Shown one piece after another: positions 61,519-64,000 of a stretch of 64,000 nucleotides of DNA (positions are counted from its first letter, which is position 1; each line of letters starts with the position of its first letter). The stretch is taken from contig NZ_KI519495.1 in assembly GCF_000482745.1 (NCBI RefSeq), positions 120,214 to 184,213 of the forward strand. Direction: 5' to 3'. The notes below the pieces were generated by a model. That model was not told where the DNA came from, ran no database searches, and worked only from the letters and a program-made list of their open reading frames with translations. This DNA comes from Oleidesulfovibrio alaskensis DSM 16109. Lineage in GTDB: Bacteria > Desulfobacterota > Desulfovibrionia > Desulfovibrionales > Desulfovibrionaceae. The position numbers and the translations under genes were made by a program.

Positions 61519-62121
61519 ATGGGCTACCTGCTCTGGCTCGTCACCGCCTATGTCATCGGCTCTGTCCCCTTCGGTCTGGTCATCGCCCGGACGTTCTGTT
61601 CCGTCGACCCGCGCACAGGCGGCAGCCGCAATGTGGGCGCCACCAATGTGGCTCGGCTGTGCGGCACCGGATTCGGCGTGCTGACACTGGTCTGCGATGT
61701 ACTTAAAGGCGTTGTACCTGTGGCCGTGGCCATGACGTTCAGCGATTCTGCAGTATTCTTCAGCCTGACGGCGCTGGCTGCGCTGCTGGGACACCTGTAT
61801 TCCGTATTTCTGGGTTTCAGGGGCGGCAAAGCCGTTGCCACCACCCTCGGTGTGTTTATTCCTCTGGCATTCACTCCGCTGCTTGTTTCCGCACTGCTGT
61901 GTGCACTGGTCATCTGGCGTTCCGGATTTGTCTCGCTGGGGTCGCTGACACTGGTTACCGCACTGCCCCTTATGCTGCTGATAACCGGCAACTTTACATA
62001 TATCCCGCTGGCTCTCGTGGTTATGACGCTGGTTTTCTGGAGCCACCGCGAAAACATAGGCCGCCTTGCCCGGGGCGAAGAAAAACCGTGGCAGAAAAAA
62101 AAGCACAAGGAACATGAATAA
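61519..62121 (+). CDS. plsY: Acyl-phosphate glycerol-3-phosphate acyltransferase PlsY
   Basis: A 200-residue five-helix membrane enzyme that makes lysophosphatidate from acyl phosphate. The three family motifs are [30 protein letters not shown] and [20 protein letters not shown] precedes ATG 61519. It overlaps thrC by eight bases. Confidence 0.95.
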
Positions 62122-63577
62122 CATGACGGCAGCGCATGATTTTCCCGCTTACCGCGGGCAAATGGAATATTTCTGTCTGGGCTGCGGCAGCCGCTACAAT
62201 GTGGATGAACTGCACTACACCTGTCCCGACTGCGGCGGTGTGTTTCTGCTGGATAACACGGATTTCGACGCGCTGAGCGCCCGTTCCGGCAAAGAATGGC
62301 AGGACATATTCGATGCCCGCGCAGCCACGCGCACAACCCCGTTGCGCGGTATTTTCCGTTTTTACGAGCTGATGGCTCCCCTGCTGGAACCCGAAGACAT
62401 CATCTATCTGGGTGAAGGCAACACCCCCGTCATCGAAGCCTCGCCCGCCATGAGCGACATGGCCGGCATTCCTTTCGCCTTTAAAAACGACGGACAGAAC
62501 CCTTCCGCATCGTTCAAGGACAGGGGCATGGCCTGCGCATTCAGCTTTCTCAAATCGCTGGTGCGCAAACACGGATGGGATGAAGTCCTGACCGTCTGCG
62601 CCTCAACAGGTGACACATCTGCCGCCGCCGCCCTGTACGCCTCGTATGTGGGCGCACCGCTCAAATCCGTGGTGCTGCTGCCTCACGGCAAGGTAACCCC
62701 GCAGCAGCTTTCGCAGCCGCTGGGCAGCGGTGCCACTGTGCTTGAAGTGCCCGGCGTGTTCGATGACTGCATGAAGGTGGTTGAACATCTGGCCGAAAAC
62801 TACCGGGTGGCGCTGCTCAATTCTAAAAACAGCTGGCGCATTCTGGGGCAGGAGTCGTATGCATTTGAAGTTGCCCAGTGGTACGGCTGGGACATGCAGA
62901 ACAAATGCATCTTTGTGCCCATCGGCAACGCGGGCAACATAACCGCTGTCATGAGCGGGTTCCTCAAGCTGCACCGGCTGGGCATCATCAGCTGCCTGCC
63001 CCGCGTTTTCGGTGTGCAGTCACACCATGCCGACCCCGTATACCGCTATTACAGCGTGCAGGACCCGGCCAGCAGAGTATTTACCCCCGTCACCGTACAG
63101 CCCAGTGTGGCGCAGGCAGCCATGATCGGCAATCCTGTCTCGTTCCCGCGCGTACGGCACTTTGCCGGCCAGTTCGAAGCCATCGGCGGACAGGGAGCTT
63201 TTCAGGTGGTGCAGGTGACCGAGCAGGCCATCATGGATGCCATGATCATTGCCAACCGCCACGGACACATCGCCTGCACGCAGGGCGGAGAATGTCTGGC
63301 CGGACTCATGCGTGCCCGCGAACTGGGCATCATCGCACCGCACGAAACAGCAGTGCTCGACGCCACGGCGCACGCTCTCAAATTCTCCGGCTTTCAGGAC
63401 ATGTATTTTTCCGGCACGTTGCCCGCTGAATACGGCGTCACCCCCGATGCCGGACTTTCCAATGCTCCGGAACTGCTCATGGACGAAGCCGCGCGCAACG
63501 CTCTTGCGCCGGAAGAATTCACCCTTGCAGCAGCCCGCGCCGTTGCCGGCAGACTGGGGCTGGCCCCCAAAAGCTGA
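62114..63577 (+). CDS. thrC: Threonine synthase with N-terminal zinc ribbon
   Basis: A 487-residue PLP enzyme converting O-phosphohomoserine to threonine. The start carries a zinc ribbon ([20 protein letters not shown]), then the PLP lysine in [12 protein letters not shown] and the glycine loop [14 protein letters not shown] with substrate-pocket [14 protein letters not shown] 62114 follows AAGGA and overlaps the plsY stop; ATG 62123 is the next possibility. Confidence 0.95.
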
Positions 63578-63608
63578 AGCGCACCCCGCGTGTGATAATA
63601 CAATCCGC

Positions 63609-63643
63609 AGACGCCCCTGTACTATGTGCAGGGGCGTCTTTTT
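63609..63643 (+). terminator. Intrinsic terminator after thrC
   Basis: An 11-bp perfect stem AGACGCCCCTG / CAGGGGCGTCT, nine-base loop, followed by TTTT. Confidence 0.93.
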
Positions 63644-63687
63644 GTGTACCCCCGCCATGCGGCACCCCGCAAAGGCTGCGTGAAGAT

Positions 63688-63770
63688 CTGCCTCCGGCGG
63701 CAGGGAGATGATCGCCCTGCACCCTCAGTGCGCACGCATGGCGCGGCCCGGTCTCGGTTGCAGCGCGTTG
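63688..63770. repeat. Diverged direct repeat, copy A
   Basis: An 83-base element starting CTGCCTCCGGCGGCAGGGAG and ending GTCTCGGTTGCAGCGCGTTG; about nine in ten bases match copy B at 63917-64000. Its middle holds a GCAGGG/CCCTGC-type dyad around GATGATC. Not coding by any sign. Confidence 0.85.
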
Positions 63771-63850
63771 CACTGCCCTGTGCTGCTCCCCCCCATACGG
63801 CCGTCGGCGTACGCCCCGGACAGTCAGCCGACCACGGCAGAAATCACACA

Positions 63851-63885
63851 ACGGGGATGCAAGGGGAATCAGTCCCCTTGCCCGT
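63851..63885. other. Hairpin between the two repeat copies
   Basis: CAAGGGGA (63860-63867) pairs with TCCCCTTG (63873-63880), extended by ACGGG/CCCGT at the outside with a four-base bulge. A seven-A run follows the repeat-proximal flank. The context resembles repeated intergenic elements of Desulfovibrio. Confidence 0.55.
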
Positions 63886-63916
63886 CGGAGACATAAAAAA
63901 ACCCCGATGCAAAGAG

Positions 63917-64000
63917 CTGCCTCCGGCGGGCAGGGAGATGATCCCCCTGCACCCTCGGTTCGCACGCAGGACGCGGCACAGTCTCGGTTGCGGCGCGTTG
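63917..64000. repeat. Diverged direct repeat, copy B (may continue past the window)
   Basis: An 84-base copy of the 63688-63770 element, CTGCCTCCGGCGGGCAGGGA to GTCTCGGTTGCGGCGCGTTG, reaching the end of the window. The 229-base offset suggests a dispersed or tandem family with possible further copies to the right. Confidence 0.85.

Overview
The window (about 58% GC by eye, dense short operons on both strands) looks like chromosomal DNA of a Desulfovibrionaceae sulfate reducer (Desulfovibrio sensu lato, for example an Oleidesulfovibrio-like strain). The argument rests on gene content: a Desulfovibrio-type flavoredoxin, a sulfide:quinone reductase-like flavoprotein with a DUF1641 partner under an IscR-like Rrf2 regulator, a thioredoxin reductase fused to a glutaredoxin-like double domain, a lone AICAR transformylase, a NifX-like Fe-Mo cofactor protein and many multi-sensor signalling proteins. 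I ran no database search; species assignment is inference.

Layout. 1-3.7 kb: end of an ABC ATPase, moeA, a YmdB-type phosphodiesterase, tyrS. 4-9.5 kb: cstA and a giant AsmA/DUF748 envelope protein. 9.6-13.1 kb: regulated redox cluster (Rrf2 regulator, SQR-like flavoprotein, DUF1641, degenerate receiver). 13.3-16.4 kb (minus): Sel1-repeat protein and an HBM-domain chemoreceptor. 16.8-21.1 kb (minus): a glycan operon of a TPR-glycosyltransferase, a eukaryotic-type UDP-galactopyranose mutase and an M24 peptidase; divergently from it, a kinase-fold protein with a replaced catalytic triad is translationally coupled to an orphan ABC ATPase. 23.3-33 kb: mutY, a PAS-GGDEF cyclase, redox and proteostasis genes, an NhaC antiporter, small metal-binding proteins. 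33-41.3 kb: PilZ, arfB, two orphans, serS with an unusual RBS-sequestering leader, tRNA-Lys(UUU), an acyl-CoA synthetase, then a sigma-54 promoter directly upstream of a terminator (small RNA candidate) before an adenosine-specific kinase. 41.6-44.1 kb: ablA-ablB for the osmolyte N-epsilon-acetyl-beta-lysine. 45-48.3 kb: a polar amino acid ABC transporter. 48.4-53.6 kb: a GlcD-type oxidase, then a photolyase sandwiched between two paralogous double-receiver proteins. 53.6-63.6 kb: housekeeping genes (holB, purA, mltF-like, purH-like, RNase II family, plsY, thrC). The last 310 bases hold a diverged direct repeat.

How the parts connect. Redox/sulfide homeostasis (Rrf2-SQR-DUF1641, TrxR, flavoredoxin), envelope and glycan building (AsmA-like protein, UGM/glycosyltransferase, PlsY, lytic transglycosylase), c-di-GMP and two-component signalling (GGDEF, PilZ, three receiver proteins, chemoreceptor) and osmoprotection (beta-lysine) are the main themes. 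No phage, insertion sequence, CRISPR array or rRNA was seen. The most novel-looking elements are the eukaryotic-type mutase operon, the sigma-54 small-RNA candidate at 40.57-40.66 kb, the serS leader with two mutually exclusive hairpins, and the duplicated double-receiver proteins flanking the photolyase.
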